This document shows, piece by piece, positions 24,666-33,548 of a stretch of 41,424 nt of DNA. Both the position numbers and the translations under genes were made by a program. Every line of letters starts with the position of its first letter. Position 1 is the first letter of the stretch. A model generated the notes under the pieces. It worked only from the letters and a program-made list of their open reading frames with translations, ran no database searches and had not been told where the DNA came from. Source of the DNA: an uncultured SAR86 cluster bacterium (GTDB lineage: Bacteria; Pseudomonadota; Gammaproteobacteria; Magnimaribacterales; Magnimaribacteraceae); assembly GCA_937773605.1 (NCBI GenBank), contig CALJVP010000008.1, positions 1 through 41,424 on the forward strand. Reading direction: 5' to 3'.

Positions 24666-25843
24666 AGCTCTATAAGCGGTAATTTCTGATAATCCAGAGC
24701 TTCCCTAAAAGTGTTGTGGTAATGATGGAGAGCGGGCTCGTTCCTTCCAAAGGTAATTTTATCTATTAATCCTGATCGCATGCCTTTATGAGATGCTGCG
24801 GCCACTACGTAGTCCTCATCTCTAATAACCGATCCAAAGCCTTCGCTTCCAATTTCTTCAACGGGCACGCCAAGTCTTTCAAGTTCTTTAAGAACGTCAG
24901 AACGGTAGTAAAAAGAGACTTTGGATACACTCTTATGAGGGGAATCTTCTAGAGGGTATTGCCTAACTAAAATTATTCCAAAATTTGAGACATTAAGTAT
25001 TATGTTTGGAAATAGAAAATAAACAGGAAAAGCGCCTTTGCATATGTGCCAATCTTCTTCTGGTTCTTCTTTCATGCCATCTATGTCTCTCTTGCAAAGA
25101 GTTATCCTGGAGTTGCGTTTGAACGTATCAAACATCTGCACATTGCCATGGAAAGATTCAAAAAGAGAATTTTTATGCAACGTGGAAAAATGGTAAGACT
25201 CGCCAAAAGTATCTATTGCCAACTTCCAATTCATATCGGTAACGTACTCTGTTTCTTCTTCAAGTTTCAGATCTCCAAAGCCCCAAGAATCAAGTTCTTC
25301 CATAAGCTTAGGTCCTAAAAGCGCATTCACATCAATTACGCCTTTTGGATTGGGATGCACCCATAAAAAACCGTACTTCTCTACACTTGGTAATTCTTTT
25401 AAACCGTAACAACTTTTGTCGATATGGCCAAAATGGTCCGGTTTTGGAAATCCTATCAATTTCCCTTTATTGTCATAAGTCCAGCCATGAAATGGGCATG
25501 AAAATTTACTCTTAAGACCTTTCTTATCATTTTCTACAATCACTGCTCTATGAGCACACACATTAGCAAAGGCTTTAAAGGCACCTGTCTCGTCTCGGGT
25601 GGCCAGAACCGGGGCTCCAAAGTCTTCAATTGTTAAGAAGGAACCTGGCTCAGGTAAATCTCCAGACATTCCGATGATCTGAGGATATTCCTCAAAGAAC
25701 TTATTCTTTTCTTCAGAAAATCTTTCTTCAGAGGTATACGTATCTGCAGGATTTTCTACAATACCTTTCGCATCCACATTGGTTCCTGCATCTAAGTGAG
25801 AAATTAACCCTCTCAATAATCTAACTTGCTCTTCTCTTAACAT
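24662..25843 (-). CDS. Rieske non-heme iron oxygenase, alpha subunit (second copy)
   Basis: 393 aa. [2Fe-2S] ligands C96-x-H98 and C116-xx-H119 (CAHRA...CPFHGWTYDNKG); mononuclear iron H218 and H223 in the ESYHFSTLH segment. It shares the layout of the Rieske gene at 14814 but is clearly divergent in sequence, so substrates probably differ. It has no NTF2-like partner beside it. It is the last gene of the minus-strand run from 32642; 22 bases separate its ATG from the stop of the SLC13 transporter. Ferredoxin and reductase partners are not encoded here. Confidence 0.93.
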   Translation of the reverse strand: MLREEQVRLLRGLISHLDAGTNVDAKGIVENPADTYTSEERFSEEKNKFFEEYPQIIGMSGDLPEPGSFLTIEDFGAPVLATRDETGAFKAFANVCAHRAVIVENDKKGLKSKFSCPFHGWTYDNKGKLIGFPKPDHFGHIDKSCYGLKELPSVEKYGFLWVHPNPKGVIDVNALLGPKLMEELDSWGFGDLKLEEETEYVTDMNWKLAIDTFGESYHFSTLHKNSLFESFHGNVQMFDTFKRNSRITLCKRDIDGMKEEPEEDWHICKGAFPVYFLFPNIILNVSNFGIILVRQYPLEDSPHKSVSKVSFYYRSDVLKELERLGVPVEEIGSEGFGSVIRDEDYVVAAASHKGMRSGLIDKITFGRNEPALHHYHNTFREALDYQKLPLIEL

Positions 25844-25865
25844 GTCGTTAATTTTACTTCTTTTA

Positions 25866-27653
25866 TTAAAACCAAGTAAACATTATTGCGGGAATTGAAA
25901 CAGCCACTATTAACACTTCAAGAGGCAGTCCCAATCTCCAATAATCCCCAAATTTATAATTACCAGGACCCATTACCAAGGTATTGCATTGATGCCCTAT
26001 AGGCGATAAAAATGCACAGCTTGCTCCAACAGCAACCGCCATTAAAAATGGTTCAATTGGATGATTAAGTTGATTGGCAATCGCCATGGAAAGAGGTGCC
26101 ATTATCACTGCTGTAGCAGCGTTATTAATTAAGTCCGAAACAAACATGGTAATGATCAATAACATCGCCAATAACCAGACAACATTAACATCTATAAAAT
26201 TCGCAGAAAGAAAAGTTGCTAAAGAGGCAGTTAACCCTGAAGTAGTTAAGGCCTCGCCAATTGGAATCATTGCTCCCAACATCACCACAACAGGCCATTC
26301 TATGTGCCTATAGATACCATCGCCCGTTAATAATCTTGATGCTGCAAAAGCTAAAACACAAAGTAAAAAAGCGACAATAATATCTAAAACACCCGTAATG
26401 ATTAAAACAAGGGAAAAAACAAAAATTGCCAGAGCCTGATAAACTTTAGTCGTATCTCTAATAACATCCAATTCTCTTTGCCAAAGCGGAATGAGGCCTA
26501 ATAATTCTAGTTTTTCAGCTGCTCTTTCATCGCTACTTCTGGTTGAGAGCAACAAAACATCACCGGATTTAAATAATTCACGAGCCAACCTTCTTCTAAA
26601 TTTAGAACCTTGCCTCCAGAGGCCTAAAAGAAAAATATCACCGCCAGACAGTCGCATAAAATAGTTAAATTTTCTGCCTATTAAACGAGATCTGGGGGTT
26701 ATCATGGCTTCTATCTCTCCAAGATCGCCTTCTTTAATATCGTGATTAAAATCCGGATCTATAGATAAACCAAATTCAGTTTGAAGATTGGCAGCATCAT
26801 CAGGGGATATTTTTAGCACCAGTATCTGAAGAGCGTCAAAAGTCTCAAAGTTGTGAGGTTTTCTTATTCTGCCTTTATCAGAAACAACACCCATCAAAAC
26901 AGTGTCTGATCCTAGGCTAGCAGTAAGCTTATGAATGCGTTGACCAACCAAAGGACTATCTTCATTAATGGTCATCTCTACCAAGTATTCTTGTATATCA
27001 ACCAGGGGTCTTTGTAGTCCATTAGGCTCTCTTTGATTCACTAATCTCCATCCCACAACTGTTATAAAAAGAATGCCTAAAAAAGTAATAGGAAGGCCCG
27101 CATAAGCAAAATCAAAAAAACCGAAAGCATCAGCGCCTACAACATCATCTCTAATTTCAGAGATGATGATATTTGGAGGAGTGCCAATTTTTGTGTTCAT
27201 GCCTCCAAGAATTGAAGCAAATGCTAACGGCATTAAAAATTTAGAAGGATTCCATTCTTTTTTCTGTGCTATACCAATCGTTATTGGCAATAGCATTGCC
27301 ATAGCTCCGATATTGTTCATGAATGAAGAAAGAAAAGCTGCTGTAACAAGTATCAGAACCATAAATTGCGCTTGGCTAGTAACCCTCTTATGAAGAAAAT
27401 TGCCGATCATGCTGATGAATCCTGATTTTTCTAATCCTTTACTGATCAGTAAAACCAAGGCAACCGTTATGACCGCAGGGTGCCCAAATCCCATAAAAGC
27501 TTCTTTTGCAGGAACCAGATCCATCATGACCATAAACGCTAAGGTTATGAGGACTATTCCATCGTAACGCCACCTTCCCCACACCAGAAGACCAAACAAC
27601 ACAGCAAGAATAATGGCCACTTGGCTTTGATCACTTAACGACAAAAAGAACAT
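25866..27653 (-). CDS. SLC13/DASS-type anion symporter with TrkA-C domains
   Basis: 595 aa. About 10-12 TM helices split by a large soluble insert at about residues 210-375. The insert holds two TrkA-C-like segments (YLVEMTINEDSPLVGQRIHK and a second copy beginning EIEAMITPRSRLIGR). Helix patterns MLLPITIGIA, FLMPLAFASILGGMNTKIGTPPN and the C-terminal MAVAVGASCAFLSPIGHQCNT match the sodium/sulfate-dicarboxylate family. It probably imports an organic or inorganic anion with sodium or protons, and the TrkA-C parts may sense a small ligand. Between an upstream amidohydrolase (37 bases) and a downstream Rieske oxygenase, it is likely the module's transporter. Confidence 0.9.
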   Translation of the reverse strand: MFFLSLSDQSQVAIILAVLFGLLVWGRWRYDGIVLITLAFMVMMDLVPAKEAFMGFGHPAVITVALVLLISKGLEKSGFISMIGNFLHKRVTSQAQFMVLILVTAAFLSSFMNNIGAMAMLLPITIGIAQKKEWNPSKFLMPLAFASILGGMNTKIGTPPNIIISEIRDDVVGADAFGFFDFAYAGLPITFLGILFITVVGWRLVNQREPNGLQRPLVDIQEYLVEMTINEDSPLVGQRIHKLTASLGSDTVLMGVVSDKGRIRKPHNFETFDALQILVLKISPDDAANLQTEFGLSIDPDFNHDIKEGDLGEIEAMITPRSRLIGRKFNYFMRLSGGDIFLLGLWRQGSKFRRRLARELFKSGDVLLLSTRSSDERAAEKLELLGLIPLWQRELDVIRDTTKVYQALAIFVFSLVLIITGVLDIIVAFLLCVLAFAASRLLTGDGIYRHIEWPVVVMLGAMIPIGEALTTSGLTASLATFLSANFIDVNVVWLLAMLLIITMFVSDLINNAATAVIMAPLSMAIANQLNHPIEPFLMAVAVGASCAFLSPIGHQCNTLVMGPGNYKFGDYWRLGLPLEVLIVAVSIPAIMFTWF

Positions 27654-27689
27654 ATTCTTATTCTACATATTATGGATATAGTTATTCAA

Positions 27690-29099
27690 TTACTGAATAC
27701 GGCCTTTAAGAATAACCGCATGGATATCCTGGGTATGCTTGATGTCGTTTAGAGGGTTGTTGTTTAAAATGACAAGATCCGCAAATTTTCCCACTTCAAC
27801 TGTTCCCATCTTATCTTCTAAATTAAAAAACTCTGCAGGGGTAATGGTAGCTGCTCTTAAGGCTTGCAAAGGCGTTAAGCCTGACTCCACAAGAAGTTCC
27901 AGTTCCTTGTGAAGGCTGAAACCCGGTGTTAAAAAACCAATGGGAGTATCGGTTCCAGCAAGGATCTTAACACCTTGCTTATTGAATAAGCCTACCATCT
28001 TCATACTCCAATCTTGGTATGTCTTATAACTGTCATTTAGAGGTTGTTGAGCCATAGACTTAGAGTCCTTCAACCATCTATTTTTAACCACATTAGGAAG
28101 AAATTTGTAAGTTTCTTGCCACTGTTCATTGGCAAAAAATCTCTTAGAACCAACCGTATTGATTGTTAGAGTAGGAGTTTGAAAAACATTATTAACTACT
28201 AAATGCTCTATGACCTTCATACATCGATCTTCATCAAAATCTTCTATGGATGAATACCTTTGAGCTTGGTGTATCTTCGATCTTAGAGCAGAGCCTGGTA
28301 TGGATTCTATATTCTCTAACAACAACAACCTTTTCGATAAACCTTCAGTTGAGTCTTTTGTGCAAGCCAGTTCTAAATTTCTGATGTGTTGCATGCCATC
28401 AAGACCGTTATCCACTGCCTTAAAGAAATCTATTCCTAAGGGTATGTGACCCGTCACTTTAAGATTTTTTTCTTCGGAGATTTTTAAAAGGTTAATAAAA
28501 ATTTCTTCAGATAGCATTTCATAGGTTTTTAAAAATGAGACTTCTTGTTCAATGAGATTGTTAACCAAAGCCGTGAGATTTGTGTCTTCATTAATCTCCA
28601 CTGAAAGTTCTGGGTATCCTGGTTCTGTTCCCTTATAGACACTTGGTGTTCCATCAAGCAATGGTCCTGAATAAAACAACCTTGGTGTTTTTAACGGATT
28701 CTTCTTAGCAAAGGCTATGGCCGGTTTCAGCTTCTTAAGTATTGCTCCTGTATCGCGAATACTGGTTATGCCATTCATAAGAAACAAACCGTAAGCAGTT
28801 TCATAATCAAGTTCAGGGATGAAAGTTAAATGCACATGGGCATCCCACAGACCCGGGATAACAAATTTATCTCTTCCATCAACGACAACATCATCATCAA
28901 GAAGCGCTGTTGTGCCGATATTTGATTTATTAATAGAAACAATTTCGTCTCCATCAATGATTACGGTCATCTCTTCTCTAATAGGGTTTCCTGCATCAAT
29001 GAGCGTTACATTCTCTATAACCACTCTTTTTGAAGAGAAGATGTCCTGACTTGTCGAAAATAATAAGAGGAAAGCTAAGAAGAAAATAAAATTTTTCAT
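27690..29099 (-). CDS. Secreted amidohydrolase (imidazolonepropionase-like)
   Basis: 469 aa with a clear signal peptide (about 1-22), so periplasmic or outside the cytoplasm. Amidohydrolase barrel: WDAHVHLTF gives the HxH pair, VSFLKTYEML the possible bridging Lys, GHIPLG and MQHIRNLE the next two His, and ILAGTDTPIGF the late Asp. This copy keeps that Asp, unlike the gene at 20571. The end KFADLVILNNNPLNDI closes the sandwich. Its ATG is 3 bases after the stop of the lactonase-like gene, so the two are translated together. It would hydrolyse a cyclic amide or ester outside the cytoplasm before uptake. Confidence 0.9.
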   Translation of the reverse strand: MKNFIFFLAFLLLFSTSQDIFSSKRVVIENVTLIDAGNPIREEMTVIIDGDEIVSINKSNIGTTALLDDDVVVDGRDKFVIPGLWDAHVHLTFIPELDYETAYGLFLMNGITSIRDTGAILKKLKPAIAFAKKNPLKTPRLFYSGPLLDGTPSVYKGTEPGYPELSVEINEDTNLTALVNNLIEQEVSFLKTYEMLSEEIFINLLKISEEKNLKVTGHIPLGIDFFKAVDNGLDGMQHIRNLELACTKDSTEGLSKRLLLLENIESIPGSALRSKIHQAQRYSSIEDFDEDRCMKVIEHLVVNNVFQTPTLTINTVGSKRFFANEQWQETYKFLPNVVKNRWLKDSKSMAQQPLNDSYKTYQDWSMKMVGLFNKQGVKILAGTDTPIGFLTPGFSLHKELELLVESGLTPLQALRAATITPAEFFNLEDKMGTVEVGKFADLVILNNNPLNDIKHTQDIHAVILKGRIQ

Positions 29100-29102
29100 A
29101 GG

Positions 29103-29924
29103 TTAATCGTAATAAGCGGGGGCCAGGTCTATGGTTTGAGATAAATCTAAGCTATGTTCAATCCATAAAGTTGCTTTCTTAGTAGCAATAATATTTTCTA
29201 TTTTAGACATAGACTCCAATGTTTCCTCAGCGTTAACATTAAAATCAGGAACTGATTTTAATTCGCGAGATTTAACAAAATGATATAAGTCTCCAGATAA
29301 AAGCAAAGGGCCAAAGGCCTTCAGATCAAGTAACAAGACCTGGTGGCCTGGTGTGTGACCTGGAGCACTCAATATAGTTACAGAGCCATCTCCAAAAACA
29401 TCAAAATCACCATTTAGAATTTGACGTTTATTAGATTTCAGTCCTTCGTAAAGACTTAAATCAAATATAGGGGATGGAGAAAAAGCTGCTTCGAATTCTG
29501 GCTCTTGCACCAACCATGTGGCTTCTTTAAACATCGTTGCAGCTCCAACATGATCGGAGTGAAGATGAGACAAAGCTATGAAATCTATTTCATCTATTTT
29601 GAAATTCATTTTTTCCATTTGCTCAATCAAAGATATTTCATAAGACTGTTCCACACCCGGCCTTGTAATGATCTTTCCTTTTCCTACAAAACTCAGCGGC
29701 AAGCCCGCATCCCATAATAAGCTTCCTTGATCATGTTCTATGATGTAACAAGGAACAAACAATTCCCGCACTTCAGTATCTTCATTACTCAGTCCAAAAA
29801 AACTAATGTCATCAAACTTGATAAGACCGCAGTCGAATACATACAATTTAAGATTCGGGTCATTCGTGTTAGTTGCGCAACTGCTTATAAGAAAAAGCAC
29901 TAGAAGTATTTTTAGATGTTTCAT
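29103..29924 (-). CDS. Metallo-beta-lactamase-fold lipoprotein (lactonase-like)
   Basis: 273 aa. Lipobox in LFLISSCATN gives a lipid-modified Cys at about residue 16. Zinc site of the MBL fold is intact: ALSHLHSDHVGAA (HxHxDH), LSAPGHTPGHQ and LLSGDLYHF. The N-terminal LYVFDCGLIKFDD and the whole length match N-acyl-homoserine-lactonase relatives (AttM/AiiB type), so ester or lactone hydrolysis in the periplasm is likely. Quorum quenching would be only one of several options; a dietary lactone fits the surrounding catabolic genes as well. It is followed by the secreted amidohydrolase with a 3-base gap. Confidence 0.88.
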   Translation of the reverse strand: MKHLKILLVLFLISSCATNTNDPNLKLYVFDCGLIKFDDISFFGLSNEDTEVRELFVPCYIIEHDQGSLLWDAGLPLSFVGKGKIITRPGVEQSYEISLIEQMEKMNFKIDEIDFIALSHLHSDHVGAATMFKEATWLVQEPEFEAAFSPSPIFDLSLYEGLKSNKRQILNGDFDVFGDGSVTILSAPGHTPGHQVLLLDLKAFGPLLLSGDLYHFVKSRELKSVPDFNVNAEETLESMSKIENIIATKKATLWIEHSLDLSQTIDLAPAYYD

Positions 29925-29948
29925 ATTTTTTGTTAATTAATAGTGAGA

Positions 29949-31481
29949 TTATATTTCTTCAATTATTCTCCCTTCAATTTGAGCAGTGAACGTTTTCTTG
30001 TTGGCCAAATATCCTTTTACAACCTCATATATGTTGATTCCAGTATCTTTGGTTTCAAGTCCTTCTTTGAACACCAAGTAACCATCCCCTCCATCTGTTA
30101 CAAAACTTGAAGAAGCTACGTTATACAATTGATTTTCTTCAATTTTTTTTCCATTAAACCACATATTTATTACATGACTCTCAGGACTAAAAGAATACTT
30201 AAAAGATTTAGAAACTTGCAGTATTCCATTGCTTAAACCCGCTGCATGATTAAAAATTTCTTTAATCTGAGAGCCGGTTAGTTTGGTGCTAACCAAAGTA
30301 TTGGGGAAAGGGAAAGCAGAAATTAAATCACCAAAAGACACATTCCCTTTTTTTATGTCCTGCCTTAAAGCTCCGCTATTAACTACTGCAAAATCAATTG
30401 CATCATCGTAATCTTCCATCGCATCTGCAAATAAATTTCCCATGTTTGATTCTCTGCCGTAAGCTCTTGTTAAGTTACTAGCAGTGTATGATATTTTTTC
30501 AGAAGCAATGGACTCAACTTCCTTTTGCCAGTATTCAACTACTTCAGACATTCTTTTATCATCTTCAACTTCGTCATCAAAAATTGTTAAAAGTTGATTG
30601 TTATGAGAAATAACTTTCTTGCTTTGCTTATCAAAAGAAATCTCCAACTTACCCAGTTCAGTTGTGTAAGCGTTAGTTGAAACTATTAAAGTGTCGTTAA
30701 CTTTTACGGCATCTGGCGTTCCTGTGTGCGCGTGTCCTGAGACGATGACGTTTATTTCAGGAAATCTTTTGGCCAGCTCTACGTCACTGTTCAATCTTCT
30801 CATCACGTCAGTTTTTCCAATGGATGATTGTCTGCCTGGCATACCGTGATGAATTACAACAACTATCATATCCACCTGATCCTTTAATACTGCTAGATGC
30901 TTCTCTAGATAAATATTCTCATCTCTGGCTTCCACGCCTTTTATCATTCTAAAATTTATCGTGTCATAAAATGCAAATTTTCCGTGCAGCCCTATCACAC
31001 CAATATTTAACTCACCTTTTTTAATAATAATGTACGGATTGTTCCAAACAGGCTCGCCAGTCTCTTGAATGAAGATATTGGCATTAAGGATGGGAAACTT
31101 TGCTTTATCCATCTGTGTGATCATGTTTTCCCAACCGTAATCAAATTCATGGTTACCAATGCATGCTGCATCTAGGCCCAAATGATTCATTGATTCTATT
31201 ACTGCCTCTCCTTTTGTTAGAGAGCTCACGTAAGGTCCTGAGAAGTAATCCCCTGCATCAAGGTAGATTGTGTTTTCTTTCTTAGCTTTTTCTTGTTTTA
31301 CCATGGTTGCAAGATTGGCAAAGCCCCCTACCGGCCTGGATTCACTTATCCAACTCTCCAGGTGAGGCTCAAGATGCGAATGTAAATCATTGGTGTAGAG
31401 AATGGTAAGCTCTTCAGTTGCGGCTAAGAGGTTGATGCTTAATAAGCCATACAATGCAGATAGACTTAGTTTTATTTTCAT
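29949..31481 (-). CDS. Secreted 5'-nucleotidase / UshA-family phosphoesterase
   Basis: 510 aa, signal peptide about 1-21 (ending INLLAATEE). N-terminal calcineurin-like metallophosphoesterase domain: LYTNDLHSHLEP, LDAGDYFSG, CIGNHEFDYGWEN and VVIHHGMPG then VSGHAHTGTPD. C-terminal nucleotidase domain starts about residue 330 with YGRESNMGNLFADAM and AVVNSGALRQDI, ending SSFVTDGGDGY. Such periplasmic enzymes release phosphate from nucleotides or cyclic nucleotides. Its ATG immediately follows the TAA of the upstream amidohydrolase (zero spacer). How a nucleotidase serves this run is unclear; it may simply share phosphate or nucleoside scavenging. Confidence 0.92.
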   Translation of the reverse strand: MKIKLSLSALYGLLSINLLAATEELTILYTNDLHSHLEPHLESWISESRPVGGFANLATMVKQEKAKKENTIYLDAGDYFSGPYVSSLTKGEAVIESMNHLGLDAACIGNHEFDYGWENMITQMDKAKFPILNANIFIQETGEPVWNNPYIIIKKGELNIGVIGLHGKFAFYDTINFRMIKGVEARDENIYLEKHLAVLKDQVDMIVVVIHHGMPGRQSSIGKTDVMRRLNSDVELAKRFPEINVIVSGHAHTGTPDAVKVNDTLIVSTNAYTTELGKLEISFDKQSKKVISHNNQLLTIFDDEVEDDKRMSEVVEYWQKEVESIASEKISYTASNLTRAYGRESNMGNLFADAMEDYDDAIDFAVVNSGALRQDIKKGNVSFGDLISAFPFPNTLVSTKLTGSQIKEIFNHAAGLSNGILQVSKSFKYSFSPESHVINMWFNGKKIEENQLYNVASSSFVTDGGDGYLVFKEGLETKDTGINIYEVVKGYLANKKTFTAQIEGRIIEEI

Positions 31482-32642
31482 TTAACTAAAAGCTGATCCC
31501 ATTAACTTTTCAAAGTTTGCTCTGAAAAACTTATCTTTATCTGACTCATTAAATTGAGCAGTGGCTTTTTCAAATCTTCCCATCGGGTTCCTGCCTCCCT
31601 CAACATGCGGGTAGTCAGAGGAGAACATAAAGATATCTGAACCTGCTTGTTCTATGACCCAATCAGTTGGCTCTGTGGGGTATGGAGTTACTCTTACTTG
31701 TCTGTCCATGTATTCACTCGGTTTTAAGGACAGATCTTGAAGTCTCTTTTCGTGTCTTCCAAATGCTTCAAAGGCAGAATCTAACTGCCTCATGAAACCA
31801 GGGACCCAAACCGAACCTAACTCTATGACTCCGATCATCAATGCAGGAAACCGTTCTAAAACTCCATCTAAAATTAACAGCGAGAGAGCCTGCATGGGAC
31901 CTTGAGATATGGCCATGTAGGAAATGGATCTAAAGTTCTCCTCTCCTCCATGAAAATCTTGTACTGCAGGCAATCCATTTATTGAATGAGATTTAGGCAA
32001 GACAAAATCTGCTGTGCCAACATGGAATAAAACAGGGATGTTGGCTTCGACGGCCTGAGACCACACTTTATCTAGTCCCACATGACTTGTAGCATGATCT
32101 TTTGGGCAGGCCCAAGGAATCAATAAAGCTTTAGATCCTAACTTGATAGCTTCGGCAGTCGAAGAGGACGCTCTTTCAATATCAGCAAGCGGTATGTATG
32201 TGGCAGGAAACAACCGTTCGTCACTTGCGCAAAAATCAGTTTGCGCTCTGTTCGTTGCACTTGCTACTTCGTAAAGAAGGTCAAGATCATTTGAATGCTC
32301 TAAGCTTTCTAACCAAACATTTGGCGACGTTGGAAATACTAATTGCGTTTGGACTCCAAGTAAATTTAGTGCTTCAGATCGGTCATCTTTGTTAAAAGAA
32401 CCTAATGCTTCATAATTTTTTCTTATCATGAGCTCTTTCTCATTTAACTCTCTGTAAGCAGAAGTCTCATGAGAAACCACTAGATCATCAAGCCATTTAT
32501 CTTCTAAACCTGATCTGCTCTTATTAAAACGATCAACGAACGCATCTTGAACTTTTTTTGACCCATAATCTTTGTACCAATCGGGCAATTCCATGGTGTG
32601 CGAATCTGCATCATGCACTATTCTATTTTCTATATAAGGCAT
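31482..32642 (-). CDS. Amidohydrolase-2 family protein (ACMSD-like)
   Basis: 386 aa, TIM-barrel metal hydrolase or decarboxylase. The first metal motif reads DADSHTMELPDWY, with Asp in place of the first His of HxH, a form common in the long COG2159-type branch. Other ligands: VLFHVGTADF (His) and the late FSSDYPHVEGG (Asp), which is canonical here, unlike the gene at 13827. No signal peptide. It is the first gene of the run to 24662, and its stop abuts the 5'-nucleotidase ATG. In that run it pairs with a Rieske oxygenase, as the relative at 13827 does, which points to a shared type of chemistry. Confidence 0.9.
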   Translation of the reverse strand: MPYIENRIVHDADSHTMELPDWYKDYGSKKVQDAFVDRFNKSRSGLEDKWLDDLVVSHETSAYRELNEKELMIRKNYEALGSFNKDDRSEALNLLGVQTQLVFPTSPNVWLESLEHSNDLDLLYEVASATNRAQTDFCASDERLFPATYIPLADIERASSSTAEAIKLGSKALLIPWACPKDHATSHVGLDKVWSQAVEANIPVLFHVGTADFVLPKSHSINGLPAVQDFHGGEENFRSISYMAISQGPMQALSLLILDGVLERFPALMIGVIELGSVWVPGFMRQLDSAFEAFGRHEKRLQDLSLKPSEYMDRQVRVTPYPTEPTDWVIEQAGSDIFMFSSDYPHVEGGRNPMGRFEKATAQFNESDKDKFFRANFEKLMGSAFS

Positions 32643-32680
32643 AACTTTCCTCGATAAAAATTAATTTCTGATAGGACGTT

Positions 32681-33019
32681 TCATTTTATAAAAACAATGA
32701 AGATAATGTAAATTGCCGGGACTATTCCAAAGACTATCCTGTCTAGCCAAATCTCTATCTTAGTCTTAATAATGGATTTGTCTAAAGCCTCTTTAAGAGA
32801 TCTGATCTTTAAAAAAGCTCTAAAGAATTTATAAACTGGGTAAAATATATAGAGAAGAGTAATAAAGACAAGAAAGCCTAACAATCCCTCATTGAAGAGT
32901 GTGCTCACCAACCCAGCTAAATTTCCTCTTACGTCCCCCATGCCAAAAAGAACAGCAACAAAAAAAGATATAAAAACTAAGGTTAAAACTAAAGTAAAAA
33001 TCTTCCTTATATTCCCCAT
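32681..33019 (-). CDS. Three-TM membrane protein, unknown
   Basis: 112 aa. Hydrophobic segments about 6-27 (IFTLVLTLVFISFFVAVLFG), 44-66 (the GLLGFLVFITLLYIFYPVY stretch) and 92-110, with a basic, helical cytoplasmic loop (KFFRAFLKIRSLKEALDKSI) between the second and third. No family recognised. It sits 38 bases before the ACMSD-like gene and 71 bases after the 66-residue gene on the same strand. Confidence 0.6.
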   Translation of the reverse strand: MGNIRKIFTLVLTLVFISFFVAVLFGMGDVRGNLAGLVSTLFNEGLLGFLVFITLLYIFYPVYKFFRAFLKIRSLKEALDKSIIKTKIEIWLDRIVFGIVPAIYIIFIVFIK

Positions 33020-33090
33020 GCCTTAAATATACAGTTCTATGAAATTTTTGAAACCCTTAGTTAATATCCTTTCTAATCTTAAACTTAGGT

Positions 33091-33291
33091 TTAGTAGTTA
33101 TCATCTAGAAGCTCTTGTACAGATGCTTCATATGAAGATTCAGCTGGCAAAGATTTTATATTCGCCAACTCCTCTAAAACTTCCTCTTTAGTGAACATTT
33201 CTTGTATTGGGAAAAGTGTCATTTCTTTTTTCTTGTAAAGTTCACCAAATATAAGATGGAAAACTTGTTCTATGAATTCTTCGTTTTTCAT
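33091..33291 (-). CDS. Small acidic unknown protein
   Basis: 66 aa, cytoplasmic by appearance, helical (EEFIEQVFHLIFGELYKKKE then FTKEEVLEELANIK). ATG at 33291, 26 bases after the stop of the 65-residue gene. No family recognised. The codon pattern and tight position within a same-strand run support it as a real gene, but the evidence is thin. Confidence 0.5.
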   Translation of the reverse strand: MKNEEFIEQVFHLIFGELYKKKEMTLFPIQEMFTKEEVLEELANIKSLPAESSYEASVQELLDDNY

Positions 33292-33317
33292 TTAATTTAC
33301 TCTTAGTTTTTTATTCT

Positions 33318-33515
33318 TTACCTGACAATCCATATAATCGAAGCAGCTACAATAACCATGAAGAACAATAATATTTTTAAAGAGACTCTATTGAGCAGTT
33401 TTCTTAATTTACCTTCGTTGCTTTCTTCTAACTCAACTTCATCTTCTTCTATGTAAGTTTTTGGCAAGCCAGAAGGATAACTTGTGTACCTAAACTCTTT
33501 ATCATCATCTTTCAT
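33318..33515 (-). CDS. Small tail-anchored-like membrane protein
   Basis: 65 aa: an acidic soluble part of about 45 residues (YIEEDEVELEESNEGK) and one C-terminal TM helix (ILLFFMVIVAASIIWIV), ending in Arg. AGGA lies 9 bases before the ATG. It follows the alpha/beta-hydrolase lipoprotein gene by 33 bases and precedes the 66-residue gene by 26 bases. Unknown function. Confidence 0.5.
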   Translation of the reverse strand: MKDDDKEFRYTSYPSGLPKTYIEEDEVELEESNEGKLRKLLNRVSLKILLFFMVIVAASIIWIVR

Positions 33516-33548
33516 AATTCTTTTCCTTATTCAACTTAACCATACGTC

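Noticed and set aside
29103-29924. Calling the MBL-fold lipoprotein a quorum-quenching lactonase
   Set aside because: The fold fits, but no LuxI/LuxR-type gene is present and the catabolic context allows other lactone or ester substrates.
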